Part shown: positions 1 to 7,101 of the stretch, piece after piece | How the letters are laid out: every line of letters begins with the position of its first letter | Position numbering within the stretch: the first letter of the stretch is position 1 | DNA from: JACVCK01 sp041940385 | GTDB taxonomy: Bacteria > Planctomycetota > Phycisphaerae > Phycisphaerales > UBA1924 | Assembly (NCBI GenBank): GCA_041940385.1 | Contig: JBGTSD010000012.1 | Location: forward strand, 1 to 47,153 | Direction: 5' to 3' | DNA length: 47,153 bases | Notes under the pieces: generated by a model | What the model saw: only the letters and a program-made list of their open reading frames with translations | The model's database searches: none | What the model was told of the DNA's origin: nothing | Position numbers and translations under genes: made by a program

Positions 1-1
1 C

Positions 2-559
2 CTGACGGACGGATACACCGACCAGGCCACACGTTCACCCGGCGCCCGATTCTGGATTCCCAGCGTCGATGAATGGGTGAAAGCCGCGCACTACGACCCA
101 AACCGATATGGCGAAGTCGCCGAGGGGTACTGGCTGCGCAAAGGAGGCCAAAGCGAACCGCTCACTCCGGGACTTCCGGAGAACGGCGGCCAGACCAGCG
201 CCGGAAATTTTCTGCCGGGCCCGGACGAGAAGTTTCTTCCCGTCGGGATCTACAACGACATTGCCGCCCCATGGGGCGTGCTCGACACATCGGGCGGCGT
301 GCGCGAGTGGACCGAGACCGTCACAGCGTTCTTCCCGGGGAGCGATGAACTGCACACCGGGCGTCGCTTCGTGCTCGGCTCGGAGGCCAATAGCACGCAG
401 TTCGCCACCGACGATCTGATCGACTGGTTCACGAGCGGTGCGCCCGCACCACATCGGTACGGCATCCGCCTCGCGTCCATCATTCCAGCGCCAAGCGCGA
501 TGTTCCTCACACTGATCGCGCTCGCGCCTCTGACCTCGCGTCGCCGCACGATGCGCTGA
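2..559 (+). CDS. FGE-sulfatase (SUMF1)-like secreted protein, C-terminal part
   Basis: The 5' end lies outside the window; 185 residues are visible in frame from base 2. The segment reads RFWIPSVDEWVKAAHYDP and later GVLDTSGGVREWTE, the pattern of the formylglycine-generating-enzyme/sulfatase-modifying-factor fold (xLPTEAEWEyAA ... DmxGNVxEWt). The very end has a hydrophobic stretch (PSAMFLTLIALAPL) followed by TSRRRTMR, which looks like a PEP-CTERM-type sorting tail: proline, hydrophobic helix, arginine cluster. In planctomycetes this pairing is common in exported proteins of unknown substrate; true FGE activity cannot be judged because the N-terminal half is missing. Transcription converges with the histidine kinase at 1089-1910. 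Confident for the fold, weak for function. Confidence 0.8.
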   Translation: MTDGYTDQATRSPGARFWIPSVDEWVKAAHYDPNRYGEVAEGYWLRKGGQSEPLTPGLPENGGQTSAGNFLPGPDEKFLPVGIYNDIAAPWGVLDTSGGVREWTETVTAFFPGSDELHTGRRFVLGSEANSTQFATDDLIDWFTSGAPAPHRYGIRLASIIPAPSAMFLTLIALAPLTSRRRTMR

Positions 560-602
560 TGCCCTGCCACCCCTCCGGGGTTTAGACCGCAATGAACTCT
601 GA

Positions 603-660
603 CCACGGGTTCCGGTCGCTAGCGCGACCTCCACCCGTGGCTATCCCGGCGCGCCGGGAT
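603..660. repeat. Compound hairpin element with CCCGGCGCGCCGGG palindrome
   Basis: Arms CCACGGGT (603-610) and ACCCGTGG (633-640) enclose an inner stem GGTCGC/GCGACC. Immediately downstream is the perfect palindrome ATCCCGGCGCGCCGGGAT (643-660). The palindrome core recurs at 7678-7691 and 42769-42782, so this is a member of a dispersed intergenic hairpin family. It starts 43 bp after the FGE-like gene and could stop or stabilise its transcript; there is no T-run typical of an intrinsic terminator. Confidence 0.7.
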
Positions 661-689
661 CCCTTCGGGACTTTCGGAGATCTGCATGC

Positions 690-783
690 TCCGCGTTCTG
701 CCTTTCCCCCCTCCGCGCCCTCTGTGACCTCTGTGTTCTCCCCTCTTCATTCTTCGCGCCCTTCGTGTCCTTCGCGTTCACTC
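690..783 (-). repeat. 9-bp-periodic intergenic repeat, copy 1
   Basis: Read on the minus strand this is block A (GTGAACGCGAAGGACACGAA and similar), a purine-rich spacer, then block B (GAACACAGAGGTCACAGAGG...CGCGGAGG). The unit is about 9 bp (ACGCAGAGG / CACGAAGGG) and the same block order occurs in six other places in the window. It is not a CRISPR: no unique spacers, imperfect units. Confidence 0.8.
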
Positions 784-886
784 CGAACAATCCGCGCCGA
801 AACGAATCGCCCGCGAAGGATGCGCCCAGGGCCGACCCCCCACACACACCGCGGCGAAACGCCGCAGTGTGCCACCCAAACTCCAC

Positions 887-1010
887 CCCTCTGCGCGCTC
901 TGCGCGCTCCGCGTTCTCTGCGTTCTGCCTTCCCCCCTCTGTGACCTCTGTGCCCTCTGTGTTCTCCCCCTCTCCCCTTCGCGTCCCTTCGTGTCCTTCG
1001 CGTTCACTCT
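887..1010 (-). repeat. 9-bp-periodic intergenic repeat, copy 2
   Basis: Same orientation and block order as the copy at 690-783, about 100 bp further on. Block A is at 980-1010 on the plus strand (as CTTCGTGTCCTTCGCGTTCA) and block B is expanded to roughly seven units. The two copies flank a hairpin at 846-870, suggesting local duplication of the element. Confidence 0.8.
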
Positions 1011-1049
1011 TATTAGTGAACACTCACTCAACATCCCCAAAACAGGTGA

Positions 1050-1063
1050 GTTCCACGTGGAAC
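1050..1063. promoter_or_regulatory. parS: parS site 1 (perfect 14-bp palindrome)
   Basis: GTTCCACGTGGAAC, flanked by A on both sides. It matches the bacterial parS palindrome (consensus TGTTtCACGTGaAACA; the GTTCC/GGAAC form is the one used in pseudomonads). It lies 26 bp beyond the histidine kinase stop codon and within 2.7 kb of parB. Confidence 0.85.
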
Positions 1064-1070
1064 ACTGCAT

Positions 1071-1084
1071 GTTCCACGAGGAAC
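1071..1084. promoter_or_regulatory. Degenerate parS site (one mismatch)
   Basis: GTTCCACGAGGAAC differs from the perfect copies by one base in the central CACGTG. It is centred 21 bp from the perfect site at 1050-1063, about two helical turns, so the two lie on the same DNA face. It may be a weak or decayed ParB site. Confidence 0.5.
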
Positions 1085-1088
1085 ACTC

Positions 1089-1910
1089 TCAGCCCTCGAA
1101 CAGCTCCACCACGAATCGAGCCCCCAGTCCACCCTCCGACGGCTCGAGCCAGATGCGACCGCCGGCCTCCTGCACCAGTCTGCGGCACACCGCCAGCCCC
1201 AACCCATTCCCCTCATCCTCACCACGCGACGTCACGAACGGCTCGAACAACCGCGCCCGAACCCCCTCCGCGATCCCAGGACCCGTGTCCTCCACCCAGA
1301 TCCGGACCCGCCGGCCCCCGGAAGCAGATGTCCCAGCGGCGTCTTCCGGAGGGGTGTTCCACGTGGAACACTCGGCCCGGATCGTCAGGCGGCCGCCGCC
1401 CGCGGCCATGGCCGACCGCGCATTCATCACCAGGTTCGTCAGCACCTGCTGCAGCGCCACCGGCCGCATCGCCACGCGGCAGCCGAGCGGCGCCTCCACT
1501 ACCGTCTCGATCGAGTCGCGGCCGACCGGCTTCGCCAGGCAGTTGAACACCTCGTCGATGCACGCCGCGACCTCCGCGTTCCCCGTGGAACCCGCGAACT
1601 CCGGTCGCGCAAAGCCCAGGATCGAATCCGTGATCTGCGTGACCCGCTCGATCGCGCTGATCGCCTTCTGAATCACCTGACCACGAAGAACCTCGTCGTC
1701 CGGCGCCGCGGAGGCAAGCTGCGCGTAGCTGTGCAGCGGCGTGAGCGCGTTGTTGATCTCGTGCGCCACCCCCGCCGCGAGCGTGCCGATCGTGGCAAGC
1801 CGCTGCAGGTGCTCGGTCTCGCGCTGGAAGTCCGACAGCCGCCGCTCCGCCTGAAGCAGGCGATCCATCAGCTCCGCCGGCTGGATCTGTAGCGACTGGC
1901 TCTGGTTCAT
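1089..1910 (-). CDS. Orphan sensor histidine kinase (NtrB-like core, no sensor domain)
   Basis: A 273-residue kinase consisting only of an N-terminal coiled coil (about 10-40), a HisKA dimerisation segment with the phospho-accepting H-box GVAHEINNALTPL (His50), and an HATPase_c domain: N-box with Asn163, G1 box DTGPGI (208-213), F-box LFEPFVTS, G2 box GNGLGLA (234-240). There is no transmembrane segment or PAS domain, so it is probably cytosolic; no response regulator is adjacent. The start at 1910 is chosen because the upstream in-frame extension (to 2039) is low-complexity and reads through a parS site; GAGAG precedes the ATG. A parS site lies inside the gene (1356-1369) and codes for CSTWNT (181-186), a loop between two strands just before the G1 box; a degenerate one lies at 1578-1591. 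Confidence 0.85.
   Translation of the reverse strand: MNQSQSLQIQPAELMDRLLQAERRLSDFQRETEHLQRLATIGTLAAGVAHEINNALTPLHSYAQLASAAPDDEVLRGQVIQKAISAIERVTQITDSILGFARPEFAGSTGNAEVAACIDEVFNCLAKPVGRDSIETVVEAPLGCRVAMRPVALQQVLTNLVMNARSAMAAGGGRLTIRAECSTWNTPPEDAAGTSASGGRRVRIWVEDTGPGIAEGVRARLFEPFVTSRGEDEGNGLGLAVCRRLVQEAGGRIWLEPSEGGLGARFVVELFEG
1356..1369. promoter_or_regulatory. parS: parS site 2, inside the histidine kinase gene
   Basis: Perfect TGTTCCACGTGGAACA (16 bp, 1355-1370). It sits within coding sequence, in the part that encodes a flexible loop of the ATPase domain, where the CSTWN residues it forces should be tolerated. Confidence 0.85.
1578..1591. promoter_or_regulatory. Degenerate parS-like site inside the kinase gene
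   Basis: GTTCCCCGTGGAAC, one mismatch (A to C) from the perfect palindrome. It encodes GSTGN around residue 109 of the kinase, a poorly conserved linker. It may be a decayed site or chance; its presence within a 1.3-kb parS cluster favours the former. Confidence 0.4.
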
Positions 1911-1979
1911 CTCTCGCTCAACGACGCCGATTCCGGTCGGGATTCCAGGAGGGTCGCCCCGGCGACCCCGGCCCCATGT

Positions 1980-1993
1980 GTTCCACGTGGAAC
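1980..1993. promoter_or_regulatory. parS: parS site 3, between kinase and NUDIX genes
   Basis: Perfect TGTTCCACGTGGAACA (1979-1994) in the 141-bp gap upstream of the kinase start at 1910. ParB bound here could influence kinase transcription. Confidence 0.85.
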
Positions 1994-2051
1994 ATCCGCC
2001 CGTACGCCTCGGCGGACCACGCGCACCAGAATTCGGCAACCTGCGAGGGGG

Positions 2052-2552
2052 CTATTCAGCCGACGAGAGCCATGCGACGCGCCAAGGCGTTGCGCAATCA
2101 GGCTTTGCGGCCGGGTCCGTCTCTGCCAGATGCTCCGTCAACCACCCGAAAACAACGCCCGGCCTCAGATCGGACGTCGGCAGCTCGCCGGACGCAATCC
2201 AGTCGAAGGCGATATCGGCCTCCATCGACCGCACGTCCGGGAGCGCACCCCTCGCCGCTCCGGAGTGGTGGGGGTGTTCCACGTGGAACACCAGGTTCAC
2301 CTCGTGATGACGCTTGCCCCGCATCTCGAAACGGACCTCCGCCACCGCCAGCAAACCACCCACCTTCACCACCTGGCCCGTTTCCTCGAGGAACTCCCGC
2401 GCCAGCGCATCCGCGGCCGCCTCTCCGGACTCCACATGCCCGCCCGGCAAGTACCGATAGCCCTTCTGCACATTCCGGCACAGAAGAACCGATCCATCAT
2501 GCACCCATACCCCACGCGCAATGATCTCGATATGATCGGGCGGCTTGGTCAT
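2052..2552 (-). CDS. NUDIX hydrolase
   Basis: 166 residues with a nearly canonical Nudix box at 38-60: G-HVESG-E-AAADALA-REFLEE-T-G-Q (Gx5Ex7REUxEExGU; the last hydrophobic position is Gln). The glutamates E53, E56 and E57 would bind the catalytic metal. Nudix enzymes cleave nucleoside-diphosphate-linked substrates; the specific substrate cannot be read here. The gene contains a perfect parS site (2276-2289) that encodes FHVEH at 89-93, on a strand where FHVE fits the fold. A TACACT box lies 12 bp upstream of the ATG and no Shine-Dalgarno is present, so the transcript may have a very short leader. It is divergent from parB. Confidence 0.85.
   Translation of the reverse strand: MTKPPDHIEIIARGVWVHDGSVLLCRNVQKGYRYLPGGHVESGEAAADALAREFLEETGQVVKVGGLLAVAEVRFEMRGKRHHEVNLVFHVEHPHHSGAARGALPDVRSMEADIAFDWIASGELPTSDLRPGVVFGWLTEHLAETDPAAKPDCATPWRVAWLSSAE
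2276..2289. promoter_or_regulatory. parS: parS site 4, inside the NUDIX gene
   Basis: Perfect TGTTCCACGTGGAACA (2275-2290), about 400 bp upstream of parB and fully inside coding sequence. It is the site closest to parB. Confidence 0.85.
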
Positions 2553-2579
2553 GGCTCAAGACCTAGTGTACCTACTCGC

Positions 2580-2605
2580 GGACGCACTATATAAGGATGG
2601 CGTCC
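2580..2605. promoter_or_regulatory. Possible operator/promoter between NUDIX and parB
   Basis: Arms GGACGC (2580-2585) and GCGTCC (2600-2605) form an inverted repeat around TATATAA (2588-2594), the most AT-rich stretch of the gap and a plausible -10 for parB. No good -35 is visible. Pure inference from sequence. Confidence 0.3.
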
Positions 2606-2696
2606 AAATACCAAACAAATACCTGACTTTCCTCTTGGCGGCCGCTCCACCGAGAGAGACACTCGATCGTTCGGTTTTTAGAAGGGAGAACAAGCG

Positions 2697-3710
2697 ATGA
2701 GCAGCGGGACGAACACCAAGGGCCGGCGCCTGGGCCGCGGCCTCAGCGCCCTCCTCAACGACTCGCCCCCCGTCGCCATCGACGTGCCCCGCACCGCGCC
2801 CACCAACGGCAGCGGAGCGCACGACACGCCGCGCGAAACACACGCGCCCGCGCGCCACGAAACCCCTGCACCAAGCGCGCACGGCAATCGGTTCATCACC
2901 GTCGCGCTGACCGCGCTGCGCGCCAATCCCTGGCAGCCGCGCCGGACCTTCGACGAAGCCACGATCAGCATGCTCGCGGAATCGATCCGCGTCGCCGGCA
3001 TGATGCAGCCGATCGTCGTGCGCAAGGCGCCGAACGGCGCCGGCTACGAGCTGATCGCCGGCGAGCGCCGCTGGCGTGCGGCCCAGAAGCTCGAGCTCGA
3101 ATCGATCCCCGCGATCGTCGCGGAGCTGTCGGACCAGGAGGCCGCGGAATGGGCGCTCGTCGAGAACCTCCAGCGCGAGGATCTCAACCCGATGGACCGC
3201 GCCCGCGGCCTGCAGCGGCTCTGCGAGCAGTTCAGTCTCACGCAGCGCGAGGTGGCCGCACGCACCGGCCTCGATCGCTCCACCGTCGCGAACATGATGC
3301 GCCTCGCCGAACTCGAGCCGCCGATCATCGCGCACGTCGAGAACGGCAAGCTGAGCGCGGGCCATGCGAAGGCGCTCCTCGCGATGATGCCGGGCCAGCC
3401 GCGCATCGACCTCGCGGAGCAGGCGGTCCGCGGCGGATGGAGCGTGCGCCGCCTCGAGAGCGCGATGGTGACGGCGCTCGGTGCGCTCGCGAAGGGCAAG
3501 CCCGCGGCGCCTCAATCCGCGGCCGCGCAGGCGGCGCACGAAGCGCAGGCCAACCTCCGCTCGCTCGAACGCGACATCTCCGAGACGCTCGGCACCAAGG
3601 TGCGCCTGCACACCGACCGCAGCGGCAAGAAGGGTCGCGTCGTCATCCACTTCTACGACCTCGATCAGTTCGATGGACTGCTGCAGAAGTTCGGCGTCAA
3701 GGTGATGTAA
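2697..3710 (+). CDS. parB: Chromosome partitioning protein ParB
   Basis: 337-residue CTP-dependent DNA clamp that loads at parS and spreads to build the partition complex handled by ParA and SMC. The N-terminal peptide GRRLGRGLSALL (about 9-20) is the ParA-interacting motif. A variable linker is followed by the ParB/Srx CTPase domain with GERRWRA (122-128) and ENLQREDLNP (156-165), a helix-turn-helix LTQREVAARTGLDRSTVANM (181-200) that reads parS, and a C-terminal dimerisation domain. Start: ATG with AGGGAG 8 bp upstream. Six parS-type sites lie 0.4-1.65 kb upstream. No parA is adjacent, unlike the usual parA-parB operon. The next gene begins a few bases after the stop. Confidence 0.97.
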   Translation: MSSGTNTKGRRLGRGLSALLNDSPPVAIDVPRTAPTNGSGAHDTPRETHAPARHETPAPSAHGNRFITVALTALRANPWQPRRTFDEATISMLAESIRVAGMMQPIVVRKAPNGAGYELIAGERRWRAAQKLELESIPAIVAELSDQEAAEWALVENLQREDLNPMDRARGLQRLCEQFSLTQREVAARTGLDRSTVANMMRLAELEPPIIAHVENGKLSAGHAKALLAMMPGQPRIDLAEQAVRGGWSVRRLESAMVTALGALAKGKPAAPQSAAAQAAHEAQANLRSLERDISETLGTKVRLHTDRSGKKGRVVIHFYDLDQFDGLLQKFGVKVM

Positions 3711-3722
3711 CGGAGCATGACC

Positions 3723-5342
3723 ATGTTCGGAGCAGGGATGCTGCGCCACGGGCTTGTCGCGATCGGCTCGTTCTGTCTCGCCTCGCTCTCCGGCTGTTCC
3801 TCCCCGCCCGATCGGACGCTCACCATCGCCGAGCGGTCCGACTACACACGTACGGCGACCTATGCCGAGACCGTCGCGCTCATGGATGCGCTCGCGGACC
3901 CGAGCGCGCTCCCCGGCTCGCGCCTGCTGCGCCGGACGTCGATGGGGCGGACGGGCGAGGGTCGCGACATCCCGATGCTCATCCTCTCCGACCCGCCGGT
4001 GACGCGCCCGGCGGAGGCGTTCGCGTCGGGGAAGGTCGTCGTGCTCGCGTTCGGGAACATCCATGCCGGCGAGGTCTGCGGCAAGGAAGCATTGCCGATG
4101 CTCGTGCGCGAGATCGTGCGCGAGCCGTATGCGCCCTGGGCGCGGGCGATCCTCGAGAACACGGTGCTGCTCGTCGCGCCGATCTACAACGCGGACGGGA
4201 ACGAGCGGTTCGGGTTGGTGGAGCGGCATCGGCCGGGGCAGGTCGGGCCGCGGATGGTGGGGGTGAGGCCGAACGCGCAGGGTCTGGATCTGAATCGCGA
4301 CTACATGAAGCTCGATGCGCCCGAGACGCGGGCGATGGTGCGGCTGATGAACGTGTGGCGGCCGCACGTCGTGATCGACACGCACACGACGAACGGCTCG
4401 CTGCATCGGTACGTGCTGACGTTCGGCGCGTCGCAGTGCCCGGCGGGCGCCGCGGGGCCGCGGGAGTGGACGCGCGACGTGATGCTGCCGGAGGTCTCGC
4501 GCCGCGTGCGCGAGCGGACGGGGTACGACACGTTCTGGTACGGCGACTTCGATGCGCAGCACACGGAGTGGCGGACGTATCCGTGGCATCCGCGCTACGG
4601 CGGCGGGTATCACGGGCTGGTGGGGGTGGTGTCGATCCTGACGGAGGCGTACTCGTACGCGCCGTTCAAGGATCGGGTGCTGTCGACGATGGAGTTCGTG
4701 CGGGAGTGCCTGATGTTCGCCGCGGAAGAGCGCGTGGCGCTGCTGAGCGTGGTGGAGGAGGCGTCGCGGGCGGCGCAGCGCGGCGAGCCGGACGAGATCG
4801 GGATTCGCTTTGACTACGCGGCGTTCGAGTCGCCGGTCGTGGTGAAGGGCTGGCAGGAGCGGCCGCGCGAGGGCGGGGGAACGGAGTCCACGGGCGTCGA
4901 GAAGGACTACACGGTGCGTCACTTCGGGCGCTTCGCGCCGACGCTGACGGTGTCGCGGCCCGCGGCGTACTTCGTGCCGCCGGGCTTCGACGACGTGATC
5001 GACACGCTGCGCGCACACGGGATCGAGATGGAGGAGATGCGCATCGAGCGGGATGTCGAGGTCGAGGAATCAACGGTGCGCGTCGAGGATGGGCGCGAGT
5101 TCCAGGGGCGGTCGATGAAGCGCGTGGACGTGGTCGAGACGCGGCGCACGGAGCTGCGGATCGGGCGGGGATGGTGGCGCGTGCCGGCGGATCAGCGGCT
5201 GGGGAACCTGGTCGTGTACCTGCTCGAGCCGGCGTCGGACGATGGGTTCGCGGCGTGGGGTTTCTTCGGGGAGAAGCTGTCGGACGGCGGTGCATTTCCT
5301 GTCGTGAGGCAGCCGCGTGGGGTGACCGGTTTCGGTGGTTGA
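3723..5342 (+). CDS. Lipoprotein zinc carboxypeptidase (peptidase M14)
   Basis: A 539-residue exported protein. Its signal peptide ends in the lipobox LSGC (Cys25), so it should be membrane-anchored. M14 zinc ligands and catalytic residues are visible: HAGE (His114, Glu117), the third ligand in DTHTTNG (His221), substrate-binding NxDLNRDY-type motif (DLNRDY, 189-194) and a catalytic glutamate in ILTEAYSY (about 308). The residues after about 370 form an extra C-terminal domain often seen in bacterial M14 proteins. Likely role: trimming peptides in the periplasm or at the cell surface. GGAG at 3712-3715 is 7 bp before the ATG at 3723 and only 1 bp before the one at 3717, so 3723 is preferred. 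It is 12 bp downstream of parB and may be co-transcribed. Confidence 0.88.
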   Translation: MFGAGMLRHGLVAIGSFCLASLSGCSSPPDRTLTIAERSDYTRTATYAETVALMDALADPSALPGSRLLRRTSMGRTGEGRDIPMLILSDPPVTRPAEAFASGKVVVLAFGNIHAGEVCGKEALPMLVREIVREPYAPWARAILENTVLLVAPIYNADGNERFGLVERHRPGQVGPRMVGVRPNAQGLDLNRDYMKLDAPETRAMVRLMNVWRPHVVIDTHTTNGSLHRYVLTFGASQCPAGAAGPREWTRDVMLPEVSRRVRERTGYDTFWYGDFDAQHTEWRTYPWHPRYGGGYHGLVGVVSILTEAYSYAPFKDRVLSTMEFVRECLMFAAEERVALLSVVEEASRAAQRGEPDEIGIRFDYAAFESPVVVKGWQERPREGGGTESTGVEKDYTVRHFGRFAPTLTVSRPAAYFVPPGFDDVIDTLRAHGIEMEEMRIERDVEVEESTVRVEDGREFQGRSMKRVDVVETRRTELRIGRGWWRVPADQRLGNLVVYLLEPASDDGFAAWGFFGEKLSDGGAFPVVRQPRGVTGFGG

Positions 5343-5789
5343 ACGGTGTCGATCGCCGTTTTTTCATCCGTAAGCGGTGCAAAATCCGGGAAAATAGCCA
5401 GATTGGGTGGGACAAAATCCCTTCATGAATGCGTTTTCTAGTTTGCGTTCGCAAGGAAGTGGACGCCGAGGGCAAAGGGATGTGCCTTCGGGACTTACAG
5501 GGATGTTTGGGTGGTAGACGCCGCAAGGACGCGGCAGGCAGGGCCAAGCAACGGCCGCGCCGTTCGAGACTCGCGATCCTGGCCCACGGGACTCGCGGCG
5601 CGGCATGAGGGGCTCCATCGGTTCCTTCGTCGGGCGTGACCGGAAGGTGGCGTCCGACGATTGGGGTGGGGAGCGGGCGAGAGAGACGACAGGGTGGAGG
5701 GCTGCGTGCGCGCCCAAGGGTGGTCTGGGCGCGCGGCGGTGGGCTGTGCGCCGAACGAGTGTGGTTGCCGACACATCGGGAGGTGGGCG
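5343..5789. other. Intergenic region, AT-richer start, no recognised gene
   Basis: 447 bp. The first 110 bp (about 5355-5460) are clearly AT-richer than the rest and contain T6 at 5359-5364, a direct repeat CAAAATCC (5380-5387, 5413-5420) and a small hairpin TTGCG-TT-CGCAA (about 5443-5454). Frames crossing the remainder have non-protein-like composition (Arg/Pro-rich). I see nothing further that can be named. Confidence 0.5.
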
Positions 5790-6245
5790 GTGCGTGGTCG
5801 TATTCCTGTTGGGAACGACGTGGGGCAAGAGGGCGGGTTTTCGAACGAGGCGCGTGAGGTGGATACGGCGCTGGGGTGGCTTCGCGCGGCGGGGGATCTT
5901 CAGGCGGAGCGTTGGGGCGCATACGTTGCGCGAACGACGGGCCGCGTGGAGGCGTTGCGAGATCGTTATCCGGAACTGGGCAACCCACGAAGGGCCCTTG
6001 TTGTGGCGTCCTTCGTCGCGTATGCGCGTGCATCGGGTCTCGATGCGACGGAGCTCGCGGCGCTCGTGGAGATCCCGGAATGGATGAAGGAAGATCTGGA
6101 CATGGTGCGCGAGTGTGCTAGTCTGGCGGGCCTGCGGCCGTCGGTGATTCGTTCGACGGCGCGGACCTCCGCCAGGCATTCGTGCCGCCCGGCGCTGCAG
6201 CGCGGAGCGCGAAGGGGTCCGACGAAGAAGTTCATGGATGGTTGA
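5790..6245 (+). CDS. Hypothetical helical protein
   Basis: Not recognised. The proposed 151-residue product starts at GTG 5790 because GGGAGG (5778-5783) is 6 bp upstream. The central part (about 20-110) looks genuinely coding: alternating hydrophobic and charged residues such as DTALGWLRAAGDLQAERWGA and ATELAALVEIPEWMKEDL predict amphipathic helices. The last 35 residues are Arg/Ser-rich and less convincing. It is followed 213 bp later by an ECF sigma gene on the same strand. Alternative: a non-coding region, with the long frame due only to high GC. Confidence 0.5.
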   Translation: MRGRIPVGNDVGQEGGFSNEAREVDTALGWLRAAGDLQAERWGAYVARTTGRVEALRDRYPELGNPRRALVVASFVAYARASGLDATELAALVEIPEWMKEDLDMVRECASLAGLRPSVIRSTARTSARHSCRPALQRGARRGPTKKFMDG

Positions 6246-6458
6246 TGGGATCGTTCGTTGCGCGCGGTGGGACGCGTCGCGGCGGGCGGGTGAAGTGATG
6301 TGGTGACGAGTGCTTGCGCTGGAGTTGGCGCGAGACCTTTGGGGTGGCGGCGCTGGGCGGACGATGACTCGTTCGCTCGGGTTCAGGTGGGCTCGATCAA
6401 GGTGGTCGGGCGAAATCACGAAAGCGCAGTTGCGCGCCGTACGACAAGGGGTATCGCC

Positions 6459-6998
6459 ATGACCGCGATGGACCGCGTTGATCCGGACGCCGGGGCAGAG
6501 TGCGTGGAGCATCTGGCCCAACGGCACTACGACATCATCGTCCGCTACGTGAGCCGGTGGGGCTCGCGGGACGTCGCCGAGGATGTTGCCCAGGAAGTCT
6601 TCCTGCGCCTGATGGCGCTGCCGAACATCGAGAACCGCGAGCTTTCCGCGGGGTACTTGATCGCGGTGGCGCGGAACATCCTGCGTCGTCAGGCGCGCAA
6701 GAGCAAGCGCGCGGCGGAAGCGATGGCGTGTTTGAGAGCGGCGCAGGACGGACCGGGCGAGGCGCCGCCGCAGACCGATGACCCAGGCCCGGTCGAGGAC
6801 CGATCGTTGCAGGCGGCGCTGGATTCGCTTTCGGCGAAGCATGCGGACGCGGTTCGGCTGCTGGTGTGTCAGGGCTTGACGTACAAGGCCGCGGCGGCGG
6901 CGATGAACGTGGGGCTCAACACGGTGCACACGTGGGAGCTGCGTGGGTTGGAGCGGATGCGTCGGCGGTTGGCTTCGCGGGCGACGTGCGCGGCGTGA
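6459..6998 (+). CDS. RNA polymerase ECF-type sigma factor
   Basis: 179 residues. The sigma-70 region 2 spans about 18-85: HLAQRHYDIIVRYVSRWGSR, DVAEDVAQEVFLRLM and YLIAVARNILRRQARK, the -10-recognising and core-binding helices. Region 4 spans about 115-172 with the helix-turn-helix LTYKAAAAAMNVGLNTVHTW and a basic tail RGLERMRRRLASR. The start at 6459 is supported by AAGGGG 8 bp upstream; a longer frame reaches back to 6300 but lacks this. No anti-sigma gene is adjacent. The region-4 helix-turn-helix ends in TWELRGLERM rather than the more common R(L/I)xRAR, so it is a divergent member. The stop codon is followed within 9 bp by a repeat element. Confidence 0.9.
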   Translation: MTAMDRVDPDAGAECVEHLAQRHYDIIVRYVSRWGSRDVAEDVAQEVFLRLMALPNIENRELSAGYLIAVARNILRRQARKSKRAAEAMACLRAAQDGPGEAPPQTDDPGPVEDRSLQAALDSLSAKHADAVRLLVCQGLTYKAAAAAMNVGLNTVHTWELRGLERMRRRLASRATCAA

Positions 6999-7006
6999 AG
7001 ACGGGG

Positions 7007-7101
7007 GAGTGAACGCGAAGGGACGCGAAGATCACGAAGGGGAGGAAAGCGGAAGAGGGGAGAACGCAGAGTTCGCAGAGCGCGCAGAGGACGCGGAGGG
7101 G
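7007..7101 (+). repeat. 9-bp-periodic intergenic repeat, copy 3
   Basis: Block A AGTGAACGCGAAGGGACGCG, purine-rich spacer GGGAGGAAAGCGGAAGAGGG, block B AGAACGCAGAGTTCGCAGAG continuing with CGCGCAGAGG and ACGCGGAGGGG. It begins 9 bp after the sigma factor stop codon, and the facing gene (7032-7370, minus) terminates inside it. Confidence 0.85.

Larger units (their letters stand above)
560..1088. other. Intergenic region packed with repeats and hairpins
   Basis: This 529-bp gap between two convergent genes holds no credible gene. It contains an inverted repeat (603-640, arms CCACGGGT/ACCCGTGG with an inner GGTCGC/GCGACC stem), a perfect 18-bp palindrome (643-660), two copies of the 9-bp-periodic repeat in minus orientation (about 690-783 and 887-1010), a hairpin at about 846-870 (GCGGCG-AAA-CGCCGC core), and two parS-like sites next to the kinase stop codon. 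Long apparent reading frames through it are translations of the repeats. Confidence 0.8.

Noticed and set aside
592..1671. 359-residue plus-strand reading frame
   Set aside because: It is repeat translation followed by the antisense of the histidine kinase, with Pro/Ser/Arg-rich composition.
1050..2289. Replication origin (oriC) at the parS cluster
   Set aside because: No DnaA boxes (TTATNCACA), AT-rich unwinding element or dnaA/mnmG gene were seen.
2556..5018. 820-residue minus-strand reading frame opposite parB and the peptidase
   Set aside because: Arg/His/Leu-rich antisense shadow of two clearly conserved genes.
5364..6929. 521-residue minus-strand frame
   Set aside because: Opposes the ECF sigma factor, which has a good ribosome-binding site and intact domains.
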